Of a DNA stretch of 64,000 bases, positions 55,166 through 64,000 are shown one piece after another. The DNA comes from Bacteroidota bacterium (GTDB lineage: Bacteria > Bacteroidota > Bacteroidia > Chitinophagales > Saprospiraceae). Location: contig JAKOVW010000062.1 in NCBI GenBank assembly GCA_029781865.1, positions 1 through 64,000 on the forward strand, read 5' to 3'. The notes under the pieces are model-generated. The model was not told the origin of the DNA. It did not search any database and worked only from the letters and a program-made list of their open reading frames with translations. The translations under genes and the position numbers were made by a program. Within the stretch, counting starts at the first letter, position 1. The number at the start of each line of letters is the position of its first letter.

Positions 55166-58100
55166 ATGCCGCGATTTCTACAAGCTTGTCTATTTACGAT
55201 GCTGATTCTGGACTTAAATGCCCAGATGACCTTCAAGTCCCAATCTCTTTTTGGCAACGAATGGATTCGCCCCGGACTTGAATACCATAAATTAAAAATT
55301 GCAGATGACGGACTGTATAAAATTAGTTACCAGCAATTGATCCAGGCCGGAATACCGGTTGGAAGCATTACTGCAGACCGATTTAAATTAATCCGCTTTG
55401 GTACAGAAACACCTCTGATCCGGTCAACTTCCGGAATAATGGGTAACCAGGATTATCTTCTTTTTTATGGCTACCGCAACAGAGCCGATCTCGATGAACC
55501 CTTATTTGATGATCCAAAAACCCTGATGAACAGAGAGTACAGTTTGTACAATGACACTTCAGCCTATTACTTAAGCTGGGATAATGTTCCTTCCGGATCC
55601 GACGTTTCGCGCATCTCCAACGACCTCTCTTCGCTGCCACCGAAAGAGGACTATTATATCAATTCGAAAACTGCTTATTTCACCGAAAACAATTTCAAAC
55701 GCAGCAATGGGGAACAACATGAAATTAAATTTCCATTGTATGATGCTTGCCAGGGATATGCAACCGATATTTTCCAAACCCGGACATTTGCTTTACAAAC
55801 TGAACATGCATTTGGGTCAGGGCCTGACGCGGTATTCAACATAAGCTATTCCGGATATGGGCAAGATGGCACTTCCCACAAAGCCAATTTTCAATTGAAT
55901 GGAACCCTGATCGATAATGATGTTTTTACCGGATATCAGTTCAGGACGAAAGATCTCAGTTTGTCTGCTGCAGAATTAAAAGATCAGACCGATTTAAAAA
56001 TAGATGCAATAGGCAATCCGGAAGATTTTCTCGTCGTATCCGTGATCGATTATTCTTATCCCAGCACGTTCAACTTCAACCAGAAAAAAACCGGATTACT
56101 ACGGTTTGATGCAAGCAACACGAATAAATATATTGAACTTGAAAATTTTGACGGAGGGGATGAGATCATTGTATATGATCTGACCAATCATTTTTATTTA
56201 TATAGTACCAGGGAAAGCAACGGCGTATACAAAATAAATCTTCCGGCATCTGCACAAAAAAGAGAACTACTTGTAATCAATAAGGCAGAAATCAAATCAA
56301 CAAACCCCCTTGAAAAAATAAATTTTACGCCTCTAAATCCCGGAGATTACGATTATGTTATTCTGTATCATCCGAAACTCATGGATGATGGCAATGGGAA
56401 TAATTACGTTCAGCAATATATCAATTACAGGTCTTCTGCTGAAGGTGGATCACATCAGGTTGCTGCTATCAATATTGAAAATCTCTATGATCAGTTTGCT
56501 TACGGCATTGAGACACATCCATTGGCGATTAAAAATTTTGCTCAATATGTGAGTACGATCTGGCCTAAGCTAAAGTATTTTTTAATCATTGGAAAAGGTC
56601 TGGATTACTATAGCTACCGGAAAACGGGCATTGATCCAAGCTACTTTTTTGTTCCAACCTATTCGTATCCGGCCGCCGACATGATGCTGATCACTGATAA
56701 CAACAAGCAGCCTCTTTATGCATTCGGCAGGTTACCGGTTATCAATGGAAATGAACTTAAATTCTACCTGGATAAAGTAAAATCACATGAACGTTATTTA
56801 AGCAATACAACATACAATATTGAATCCAGGGAATGGCAAAAACGGATCATTCATTTATCCGGTGGCGATCCGACTATTTACAGTTGGATCAGCAATGAAC
56901 TCAGCACCATGGAAGATACCATTGAAACAAATTTATTTGGTGCTCATGTAGAAACGTTTTATAAACAAAGCAGTAATACCATTGAAGTTTCCAATAGCGA
57001 GAAATTAAAATCAGATATTAATGAGGGTAGCTCTATTATTGCTTTCATGGGTCACTCTGCTGCTATTCGTTTGGACTTCAATCTCGAAAATGTAGATTCA
57101 TACAAAAACAAAGACAAGTATCATTTATTCATGGCCATGGGCTGTTATGCAGGAGCCATGTTTTCGGCCAACCGGTCGATCAGTGAAGATCACAACCTGG
57201 CACCTGAAAAAGGATCTATCGTTTATCTTGCTAATACCACAGCCGGCTATCCGAATATTTTAGGAATCTATGGCCAGGAATTTTATCATCAACTGGGCTC
57301 CGACAATTATGGAAAATCAATTGGTGAAGCTATGCGCTCTACCTTTTCAGTCCTTCAGAAACTTGGAGGAGAGTCCTTATTGACACAGGCCTATTCAACC
57401 AGTTTCAACGGAGATCCTGCTATACATATCAATATAAATAAGTCGCAGGATTACACTGTGGATTCCAAAACAGTTACAACAAATCCTTCGCTTGTTTTTA
57501 GTTCGCAAAAAGAATTTCAGTTGAAATTTGATGTAGTGAGCCTGGGCGCATATGTAAAAGACAGTCTGTTATTAACGATAGATAAAAAATTACCTTCCGG
57601 TAAAATCGTAACGATCTACAATGCAAAAATTGCAAATCCTGCATCCAGGTCTTCACAAACGATTCTGATACCAGTTGGAGGCGATGAGGCTATCGGATAT
57701 AACAGTCTATTTGTCAAACTGGATGGCAGAGATGAAATCAGTGAAGGACCACTTCCTGATGCAGAAAATAATAATGAATTAATCATTAATGGACAGAAAG
57801 GTTATACCTTCTATGTGTTTGGCAATGAAGCCAGACCGGTTTACCCGGCGGAGTTCGCCATTGTTAATAACAGCAATTTGAAACTGATAGCAGATAACGG
57901 CAATACACTTGCTACTGCAATAAATTACTTTCTTGAAATTGACACTACAGAATATTTTAATAGTCCGTTACGGAAAAATACAATCATCAAACAAACCGGT
58001 GGAACCATTACCTGGGCTCCCAACATCAGCCTGATTCCCAATACCGTTTATTATTGGAGGACTGCACCGGATAGTATTGGCTCCGGTGTATTTGCCTGGA

Positions 58101-60154
58101 GATATTCGTCTTTCATTTATCTTCCAAACAGTTCGGAAGGATGGAATCAATCTCATTATTTCCAATTTAAAAAAGATGATTTATTTAAAATGAAATTGCA
58201 GGAACCGGAACGAACCTTTAACTACGCCGATGCCTATGTGGAAATAAGGGCCAACAACGGATATATTGAATTGCCCACTTATATCCGTCCCAGAGTTTAT
58301 GTCGGTACTGATGTAGCATCCGATTATGAATACTGGTTGCATACAGCCAACTTTTCCGGAGTCGTGATCAATGTTTTTGATCCGCTAACCGGTAAAATGT
58401 GGATTAATAAAAGCGGAGGCGACTTCAATAGTGTTTCAGAATCCGGATACATCAATAAACCTTTTTTCGTTTTTAAAACTTCGAATTCAACGGAACGATC
58501 CGCACTCATGGATTTTTTACAAAATGGAATACCTTACAATCACGTAGTCATATTTAGTACACTTAGCCAATACCAATACTCTTACTATCCTGAACTTTGG
58601 GAATCCGATGGCACCCGAAATTTATACTCCGTGCTGGAATCCTTTGGTGCAACTTCGGTTCGCAATTTGAAAAATCTGAATTCAGTACCCTACATCATGA
58701 TATACCGAAAGGGACGATCCGATTTTGAAGTAAAGGAAAGTGTCGGAAACTTTACGGATGAAAATGAAATTTCGCATTCGTTTTCCATTCTTCAAACCTC
58801 CGGTTTTATTCAATCGAAATTGGTGGGTCCGGCAAAATCATGGAACAGGTATTTATGGGATTCCAAAAATTTCAATGGAAATGAAGATCAGCAGGAAATC
58901 AATATTTATGGAATTGATCCCAACGGTACTGAGAGTCTGCTCTTCGCATCCTTCACTCAGAATGATGTTAGTCTGAAAGGAATCGACGCAAAAAAATATC
59001 CACATCTGAAATTGGAATGGAAATCATCCGATACGATTTCAAGAACTGCTCCCGAATTAAATTACTGGAGAGTGCTGTATGAAGGACTTCCGGACGCTGC
59101 CTTTAACCCATCTTTATTGTTGACCAAAAGTAAGGATACCATTAACCAGGGAGATGTATTTAATGTAAAAATAGCAGCACAAAATATTGGTTCTTCAGGT
59201 ATGGACAGTTTGCTGGTAAAATTTACCATCGTCAACCAACTCAATCAACAAACTACCAGCTACAGGCGATTCATATCCTTAGCTCCGTTGGATACGATCC
59301 ATATTCCATTCAGCTATAATACATCTGCAGTGTATGGATCATTTAAACTTTTCATCGAATTAAATCCGAATAATGACCAGGCCGAGTTATATACATTTAA
59401 CAATACAGCCATCATACCGTTTTTTGTCAAGCATGACAAAAGAAAACCTTATATGGAAGTCACTTTCGACAAACATAAAATTTTAAATGACGATATCGTA
59501 TCCAGCAAGGCAGTCATTGAAATTACGTTACAGGATGAAAACAAGGATTTGCTGCTGAATGATACTTCTGCATTTACCATCAAAATCAAAGAGCCCGGAG
59601 GATCCGCGCAACGCGTGTACTTTGCACAAAACAATGTCAGTTTTATTCCGGCCGGTTTTAACGATAACAAAGTAAAGGCCATTATTAAAGGCGATTTCAA
59701 AAGAGATGGCATCTACACCCTTTACGTTTCGGCAGTAGATGGTTCCGGTAATACCGCCACCGATCAGGATTATATAACCGACTTTACTATCGTTACAAAA
59801 TCATCTGTTGGAAATTTACTCAATTATCCAAATCCGTTTACCACCAAAACCCGCTTCGTGTATACACTCACGGGTGATATCCAACCGGAAAATTATATGA
59901 TCCAAATTATGTCTGTATCCGGAAAAGTAGTCAAAGTAATCACGAAGGAAGAATTGGGCCCACTTACTATTGGCACACACATGACAGATTATGAATACAA
60001 CGGTACAGATGACTTCGGTGAACGACTCGCCAATGGCGTTTATCTCTACCGGTTTGTCGTAAAAGACAAGAATAAAAACTCCTGGGATAAATACGATACC
60101 GGAACGGATCAGTATTTTAAAAATGATTTTGGGAAAATGGTCATTATTAGATAG
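55166..60154 (+). CDS. C25-family cysteine peptidase, PorU2-like T9SS-associated sortase
   Basis: The 1662-aa product has a signal peptide (residues ~1-19, MPRFLQACLFTMLILDLNAQ). A gingipain-like C25 domain spans ~400-770. It includes FLIIGKGLDYYSYRK, AFGRLPVINGNELKFYLDKV, catalytic His630 in IAFMGHSAA, and Cys660 in LFMAMGCYAGAMF. Long beta-rich regions follow. The last ~110 residues (NYPNPFTTKTRFVYTL ... FGKMVIIR) form a FlgD-like/T9SS-type beta domain. PorU cleaves sorting domains of T9SS cargo at the cell surface; this longer paralogue type is annotated PorU2 and its exact substrate is unproven. It is divergent from the GT2 gene. No other core T9SS gene is in the window. Confidence 0.8.
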   Translation: MPRFLQACLFTMLILDLNAQMTFKSQSLFGNEWIRPGLEYHKLKIADDGLYKISYQQLIQAGIPVGSITADRFKLIRFGTETPLIRSTSGIMGNQDYLLFYGYRNRADLDEPLFDDPKTLMNREYSLYNDTSAYYLSWDNVPSGSDVSRISNDLSSLPPKEDYYINSKTAYFTENNFKRSNGEQHEIKFPLYDACQGYATDIFQTRTFALQTEHAFGSGPDAVFNISYSGYGQDGTSHKANFQLNGTLIDNDVFTGYQFRTKDLSLSAAELKDQTDLKIDAIGNPEDFLVVSVIDYSYPSTFNFNQKKTGLLRFDASNTNKYIELENFDGGDEIIVYDLTNHFYLYSTRESNGVYKINLPASAQKRELLVINKAEIKSTNPLEKINFTPLNPGDYDYVILYHPKLMDDGNGNNYVQQYINYRSSAEGGSHQVAAINIENLYDQFAYGIETHPLAIKNFAQYVSTIWPKLKYFLIIGKGLDYYSYRKTGIDPSYFFVPTYSYPAADMMLITDNNKQPLYAFGRLPVINGNELKFYLDKVKSHERYLSNTTYNIESREWQKRIIHLSGGDPTIYSWISNELSTMEDTIETNLFGAHVETFYKQSSNTIEVSNSEKLKSDINEGSSIIAFMGHSAAIRLDFNLENVDSYKNKDKYHLFMAMGCYAGAMFSANRSISEDHNLAPEKGSIVYLANTTAGYPNILGIYGQEFYHQLGSDNYGKSIGEAMRSTFSVLQKLGGESLLTQAYSTSFNGDPAIHININKSQDYTVDSKTVTTNPSLVFSSQKEFQLKFDVVSLGAYVKDSLLLTIDKKLPSGKIVTIYNAKIANPASRSSQTILIPVGGDEAIGYNSLFVKLDGRDEISEGPLPDAENNNELIINGQKGYTFYVFGNEARPVYPAEFAIVNNSNLKLIADNGNTLATAINYFLEIDTTEYFNSPLRKNTIIKQTGGTITWAPNISLIPNTVYYWRTAPDSIGSGVFAWRYSSFIYLPNSSEGWNQSHYFQFKKDDLFKMKLQEPERTFNYADAYVEIRANNGYIELPTYIRPRVYVGTDVASDYEYWLHTANFSGVVINVFDPLTGKMWINKSGGDFNSVSESGYINKPFFVFKTSNSTERSALMDFLQNGIPYNHVVIFSTLSQYQYSYYPELWESDGTRNLYSVLESFGATSVRNLKNLNSVPYIMIYRKGRSDFEVKESVGNFTDENEISHSFSILQTSGFIQSKLVGPAKSWNRYLWDSKNFNGNEDQQEINIYGIDPNGTESLLFASFTQNDVSLKGIDAKKYPHLKLEWKSSDTISRTAPELNYWRVLYEGLPDAAFNPSLLLTKSKDTINQGDVFNVKIAAQNIGSSGMDSLLVKFTIVNQLNQQTTSYRRFISLAPLDTIHIPFSYNTSAVYGSFKLFIELNPNNDQAELYTFNNTAIIPFFVKHDKRKPYMEVTFDKHKILNDDIVSSKAVIEITLQDENKDLLLNDTSAFTIKIKEPGGSAQRVYFAQNNVSFIPAGFNDNKVKAIIKGDFKRDGIYTLYVSAVDGSGNTATDQDYITDFTIVTKSSVGNLLNYPNPFTTKTRFVYTLTGDIQPENYMIQIMSVSGKVVKVITKEELGPLTIGTHMTDYEYNGTDDFGERLANGVYLYRFVVKDKNKNSWDKYDTGTDQYFKNDFGKMVIIR

Positions 60155-60300
60155 GGGGTTAGGGGTAAGTAGTTAGTGGTTAGGAGTTAGTGTTTAGTGG
60201 ATATTGAATATTGTTTATTGAACATTGATCATTGGTTATTGATTATTGGCAAAACCAAGTCTATCATAAAATTCATTCAACTTTAAAAATAGAGCTCCAA
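60155..60300 (+). repeat. Simple repeat following the PorU2-like gene
   Basis: TAGGGGTAAGTAGTTAGTGGTTAGGAGTTAGTG-type heptamer repeats begin at the stop codon (TAG at 60152-60154). TTGAATATTGTTTATTGAACATTGATCATTGG-like decamers follow. It belongs to the same class as the repeats after the DUF1572-like gene and folA. Confidence 0.7.
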
Positions 60301-60303
60301 TTT

Positions 60304-61371
60304 TTATATCACTTTCTTCATCAACCCGCAGGCATCTAAAAAAAATTTCATCGTCCAATTGGTATACCTCAAAGGAAAATAATTTTTCCAAACCGGCATA
60401 CTGGATGGCAATGCACCATTGTGCTCTGCAGAATCAGACTTTATTTGCCAATTCAATAATTGCTTAAATAAAAGTACAGCGATATCCTTATAAACCGGAT
60501 TTCGAAGATCCGAATAAAGCTTTAAATATAAGGCACAGAGCTGTGCCTGACCCGTAACACATACAAACGAAAAATCCGCTTTATAATCAGGATATACATG
60601 CGCCGGTGTTTTTTGATGTTTTTGAATCATTGAGCCAATCCGGTCCAGAATATTTACAATATACATTCTCATTTCGACTAGTCCGCTTAACCTGCTGCAT
60701 TCATAAAATCCCTCAAGAGTATATGCAACGGTATGCAGTGAAGCAGCTTTACCGGGATAAAATTCCATGTTGTTGAAAAATCCTTCCGGATTTTTGCAGG
60801 AGTATAAATAATTCAGGGAAGTCAACAACTTTGATTCGTTAGTTGAATTAAAATACTTGTGATCGATGAGCATTAATGGCCAAAGTGCGCGAGCATAATA
60901 GGCTGCAAAATAATCGCTGACATAAAGTCCTTTTTCACATTTCCCATCCTCATTCATTGCCTCAATCAACCAATGAAATGCATCAGACATAGAGCGGAAA
61001 TATTTTTCATTTCTTGTTTTTGTGTATAATACATCCAATCCAAAAATAATCTGTGCAGTATTAAATGCACTTGGCTTTTTAAACTGTGTCCCGGAATGAA
61101 AGTAGCCTTCTTTTGATTGAATGTGAATTAACCATGAACCAGCGGCTTCAGCCATTTTAGAAAGACCCGGCACAACACCGGCATTGAAATCCAAAAAATT
61201 TTCTATCAGGTATCCGGTCGTCTCTGCATAATCCCCTTGCCAGGCGAATGGAGAAGGCAAATACATCCATCTGCTGTGCGGAAAGCCTCCTTTCCCATGA
61301 CTATAGGAATTGCACAGCCATTCCATTGCTGCTCTTTCAGCGCTCATTACCTGGTTTAAAGAAAATTCCAT
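60304..61371 (-). CDS. Alpha/alpha-toroid (six-hairpin/terpenoid-cyclase-like) protein
   Basis: The 355-aa product has repeated helical hairpins of the alpha/alpha-toroid fold. Examples are GYLIENFLDFNAGVVPGLSKMAEAAGSWLIHIQ, FNTAQIIFGLDVLYTKTRNEKYF, SDYFAAYYARALWPLMLI, and SLHTVAYTLEGFYECSRL. There is no signal peptide. Such proteins occur in surface-polysaccharide loci and resemble glycosidases or epimerases, but no diagnostic catalytic pair can be picked out. It is divergent from the formyltransferase-flippase operon, 149 bp apart. The function is unassigned; a role in glycan metabolism is inferred from fold and neighbours. Confidence 0.6.
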   Translation of the reverse strand: MEFSLNQVMSAERAAMEWLCNSYSHGKGGFPHSRWMYLPSPFAWQGDYAETTGYLIENFLDFNAGVVPGLSKMAEAAGSWLIHIQSKEGYFHSGTQFKKPSAFNTAQIIFGLDVLYTKTRNEKYFRSMSDAFHWLIEAMNEDGKCEKGLYVSDYFAAYYARALWPLMLIDHKYFNSTNESKLLTSLNYLYSCKNPEGFFNNMEFYPGKAASLHTVAYTLEGFYECSRLSGLVEMRMYIVNILDRIGSMIQKHQKTPAHVYPDYKADFSFVCVTGQAQLCALYLKLYSDLRNPVYKDIAVLLFKQLLNWQIKSDSAEHNGALPSSMPVWKNYFPLRYTNWTMKFFLDACGLMKKVI

Positions 61372-61414
61372 TTCCTTAGCAAATTAAACTTAAATTCATT
61401 ACTTTTAAACATGT

Positions 61415-61422
61415 TATTTTTG
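61415..61422 (+). promoter_or_regulatory. Candidate -7 box of the formyltransferase-flippase operon
   Basis: TATTTTTG matches the TANNTTTG consensus and lies about 100 bp before the ATG at 61521. A -33 TTTG at the usual spacing is not seen. Confidence 0.35.
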
Positions 61423-61520
61423 CCAATAAATATATTTACAAGCACAATAGTCACTTAGCACAATATTTTCTATGTAGCTTACTTGTCATTGTAACTCAAT
61501 TTCTTTCTTTACAAACTTAC

Positions 61521-62456
61521 ATGAAGGATTCCGGATTAATTCTTGCATACATTGGTACTCCTGATAGCTATTTCACTAAAAGATTCATACCATCGCTTCA
61601 GGAGCTTTCATATGCGGAATTGAAATTTATTTGCGTCAATCAAAAGGAACTACTTTTGTTTCCGGATAATCCATCTCTGTTTACAAAGCTGATCAGGAAA
61701 TTCAAACGGCTAAATACGTTTATCAAAGGATTAAACAGTTCATTTTATTGGTCCATCTATAGTCAACAATATCAAATCCAATTTTATCAGACAAGTGATG
61801 TGAATTCTGAAGTGGTAATAAATAGCATCAAAGACTGCGACTTTGTACTTACCGCAGGAATCCGAAGTACATTTAATTCAGAACTTCTTGCCGCTCCAAA
61901 AAATGGCATTGTGAATTTTCATTACTCCTTATTGCCAAAATACCGGGGAACCCATCCTGTCTTTTGGCAAAAAGTCCAATCGGATTTCAATTTCGGCTAT
62001 ACGTTTCATTTAATGGATCCATTTATAGACCACGGTGAAATTCTGATGCAAAACCAAATTCCAGTGAATAATGCTCAATCGTCATCCGAGATCTGCGATC
62101 ATTTAACTGATCATGCATCGCAGCAATTAGCTCAACTGATTCAACAACCGGTATCTTCATTACCCCAGGATGAACAAAGAGCAACTGCATTTACCAATTC
62201 GGATTATTTGAAGTACATTCATATTAATACCGCCGAAGATGGCGCTACCTGGTTTGAGAAATCCGGACATACGAATCTGTTTATTTTAAATGAACGATGG
62301 ATGGTCCATTTGAAACCAATCGGGCCTGACCATTTACCCAATCAATTTACGATCCGGGGTTCATTAGTCAAAGAAGGCTATCGCTTTAAGTTCAAAAAAA
62401 TCAATTACCTTCCACCCGTATTTTATTACTTTACATTGAGAAAATACTTTGAGTAA
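61521..62456 (+). CDS. Formyltransferase family protein (probable sugar N-formyltransferase)
   Basis: The 311-aa product has the formyl-transferase core with Asn132-x-His134 in VNFHYSLLPKYRGTHPVFW and Asp170 in FIDHGEIL. This is the catalytic triad of enzymes using 10-formyl-tetrahydrofolate. The N-terminal third (~1-105) is atypical and the C-terminal ~90 residues form a small extra domain. It overlaps the flippase gene by 8 bp, which points to surface polysaccharide synthesis and an amino-sugar acceptor (inference). It is only distantly similar to the formyltransferase at 7584. Confidence 0.78.
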   Translation: MKDSGLILAYIGTPDSYFTKRFIPSLQELSYAELKFICVNQKELLLFPDNPSLFTKLIRKFKRLNTFIKGLNSSFYWSIYSQQYQIQFYQTSDVNSEVVINSIKDCDFVLTAGIRSTFNSELLAAPKNGIVNFHYSLLPKYRGTHPVFWQKVQSDFNFGYTFHLMDPFIDHGEILMQNQIPVNNAQSSSEICDHLTDHASQQLAQLIQQPVSSLPQDEQRATAFTNSDYLKYIHINTAEDGATWFEKSGHTNLFILNERWMVHLKPIGPDHLPNQFTIRGSLVKEGYRFKFKKINYLPPVFYYFTLRKYFE

Positions 62457-63879
62457 AGAATCCGCCAATCCTTCCCCCCATTTAGCACTGAATCATCTTT
62501 TCCGATGGCAGTTTGGTTCTTCCATTTACATGAGCTTATTGCAGGTGATCAGTATTGTATTATTGGGACGATTTCTTGGATATAAAGAACTAGGTATTTA
62601 TACGATATTTCAACTCATCTTCAGGTTTGCAGTTTCCGTGTTCGAACCCGGAATGTTTGTATCCATTATCCAAAAAGCCGGATTTAACCGGACCATTTTA
62701 TGGAAAGAAAAAAAGATTCAGTATGTTCTGGTTTCAATTGGAATGGTATTGTTGCTTTGCTTTTTCGCAATAGAAAAAAATTATGTTGCCAGCAATGCAT
62801 CCATTGTTATGATCAGCATTCTGTTATTTGCACTTATTGGCTTCTTTAGCCACTATCCCGCCCTACTGACCCGGCAACTCAAGCAAAAAGAAATCAGCAT
62901 TGCACAGATATCGGGTTCTACTTTTGAATTCATTTTTATAATCAGCTCGATTTGGTTTATCTCACCGCTCCTTGTTTTTAGTGGCGGATTATTCATTCGC
63001 TTCATCATTTACTATGCGATGTGCAGGTATTATCTGAGCAATCTTTCCCTGAATGAAGACACTTCCGCATCTGTTGAGGAACATGTACATTTTTCCGGTT
63101 ATCAGCTGGTCAATCAAACACTGAGTTTTGTTCAGGGCAATTTTGATACCGTATTGGTGGGATCTGTATTTGGCTTATCTGTGCTCGGACCGTACAACTT
63201 TGCTTCAGAAATCAGTTATCTGTTGTTTTCAAAAATCAATCCTATTTTTAACAAGGCAATATTTCCGGTCCTGTCCAGGTTTCAGGATAAACCTTCGGAT
63301 CGTCAACACATTATTTCTGAATCTTTACTCAGTCATGCACTCATCTGTCTGTCCTTTTATTTAGTGCTCTACTTCAATATTGAGCAGATCATTCCATTGA
63401 TTGCTAAAGATCCCGAAGGTTTAATTCTGTCCTTTGCCAGATTTATTCTCATCATGGCTATGATACGTTCGGTAAACAATGTTGTTTTTAATCAGCTCTT
63501 GTCCTTAGGGGAATCCAAAAATCTGCTTAAATGGAATATTGCCGTGCTCATCATCAATTACACATTCATTGCATTGATCTACATTACAGGAACTCCGATT
63601 TTAAAATTCCTGTTCATCAATATCTTTGTGAGCTTGTCTGTATTGGTATATTCTTCCCTCAGGCTTCGTTCGTATTACGAAGTCAAAAATCTATTTGAAA
63701 AACAATTTGCAGCTTACCTGATTTATTTTATCACCTGCATCGTCTTCCTGTTTATCATTAATTATCTGGAATTTCATTTTGTCATGTCCATATTACTTGG
63801 TTGTTTGGTCATTTTAATTCTCAACATGATATATTACAGACAAAAAATGTCAGAACTTTTTAGATTCCGGATCATCTGA
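62449..63879 (+). CDS. Oligosaccharide flippase (Wzx/MATE-like family)
   Basis: The 476-aa membrane protein has about 12-14 predicted helices and the polysaccharide-transporter N-terminus (FRWQFGSSIYMSLLQVISIVLLGRFLGYKELGIYTIFQLIFRF). FDTVLVGSVFGLSVLGPYNFASEISYLL follows in the middle. It would flip lipid-linked glycan units across the inner membrane. The start is TTG at 62449, overlapping the formyltransferase end; an ATG at 62530 would cut into the first helix. It also overlaps the next gene by one base (TGATG). Confidence 0.85.
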   Translation: MSKESANPSPHLALNHLFRWQFGSSIYMSLLQVISIVLLGRFLGYKELGIYTIFQLIFRFAVSVFEPGMFVSIIQKAGFNRTILWKEKKIQYVLVSIGMVLLLCFFAIEKNYVASNASIVMISILLFALIGFFSHYPALLTRQLKQKEISIAQISGSTFEFIFIISSIWFISPLLVFSGGLFIRFIIYYAMCRYYLSNLSLNEDTSASVEEHVHFSGYQLVNQTLSFVQGNFDTVLVGSVFGLSVLGPYNFASEISYLLFSKINPIFNKAIFPVLSRFQDKPSDRQHIISESLLSHALICLSFYLVLYFNIEQIIPLIAKDPEGLILSFARFILIMAMIRSVNNVVFNQLLSLGESKNLLKWNIAVLIINYTFIALIYITGTPILKFLFINIFVSLSVLVYSSLRLRSYYEVKNLFEKQFAAYLIYFITCIVFLFIINYLEFHFVMSILLGCLVILILNMIYYRQKMSELFRFRII

Positions 63880-64000
63880 TGAGTGATTTTTTATTTTTTC
63901 AGGATAAATCGAAGAGTGATCATTCAGTTAATTTAAAGTTACCTGAACGTTTAAAAAGATTGAATTCTATAAATCAAGGTTGTCAACTTCTGAGTTCCGG
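63879..64000 (+). CDS. 5' part of an unidentified gene cut by the window edge
   Basis: An ATG at 63879 overlaps the flippase stop (TGATG). The frame stays open to the window end, giving ~40 residues starting MSDFLFFQDKSKSDHSV. Too little is visible to assign a family. The coupling suggests it is the next member of the polysaccharide operon. Confidence 0.55.
   Translation, partial: MSDFLFFQDKSKSDHSVNLKLPERLKRLNSINQGCQLLSS

Noticed and set aside
55075-55257. N-terminal extension of the GT2 glycosyltransferase
   Set aside because: It overlaps the promoter and first 30 codons of the divergent PorU2-like gene and lacks GT2 or membrane features before residue ~55.

Overview
The window looks like a chromosomal segment of a Bacteroidota bacterium, most likely of the Saprospiraceae/Saprospiria type. 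This is an inference from gene content, not from a marker search. The evidence is the type IX secretion (T9SS) C-terminal sorting domains on five large secreted proteins, a PorU2-like C25 peptidase, a Wzi/RemB-like outer-membrane protein, a moderately AT-rich composition, TANNTTTG-type -7 promoter boxes, and dense intergenic palindromic repeats. No rRNA, tRNA, CRISPR array, transposase or integrase was seen.

Left third (1-23.8 kb), accessory and surface-oriented. Three long minus-strand genes (708-5684, 12434-15220, 16700-19660) have unrelated N-terminal modules (beta-helix plus Ig-like, ALK/LTK-like glycine-rich, propeller-like plus PKD). All three share a conserved C-terminal block of HYR domains, an FN3-like domain and a T9SS sorting domain. 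Each is followed by a homologous hairpin terminator and an array of palindromic repeats, and a fourth 3' remnant lies at 255-321. Between the first two sit three tandem phage-tail-collar-domain genes, a formyltransferase, a signal-less periplasmic-binding-protein-like gene, a Tat-exported degenerate 5'-nucleotidase-like protein and a YkgJ-type cysteine-cluster protein. At 20668-25656 a secreted protein with 14 CDS-type repeats is followed by a TMTC-like membrane TPR glycosyltransferase.

Middle (25.8-51.4 kb), mostly housekeeping. It holds a DUF1572/DinB-like protein, mfd, a 1.4-kb array with ~165-bp periodicity, a GHMP kinase, an OmpA/TPR/PD40 envelope protein behind a 2-oxoacid dehydrogenase E2 gene, cinA, and a minus-strand group made of a DUF2851 gene interrupted by an in-frame TGA, an outer-membrane barrel, lpxK and wzi/remB. 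Then comes the cell-shape operon mreB-mreC-mreD-mrdA, ending in folA rather than rodA, an M16 peptidase homologue without the zinc motif, and dnaN-nadD.

Right part (51.4-64 kb). It contains another repeat array, a T9SS-sorted protein, rsmG, a family 2 glycosyltransferase, a PorU2-like 1662-aa C25 peptidase and an alpha/alpha-toroid protein. A plus-strand operon then begins (formyltransferase, flippase, and a gene cut by the window edge) that looks like the start of a surface polysaccharide locus.

The window therefore combines cargo (T9SS-sorted proteins), an export-processing enzyme (PorU2-like), envelope builders (LpxK, Wzi, Mre/PBP2) and surface glycan genes. The most unusual parts are the modular HYR gene trio with its repeat/terminator scaffold, the tail-collar triad locus, the phased 165-bp array, and simple repeats placed directly after stop codons.
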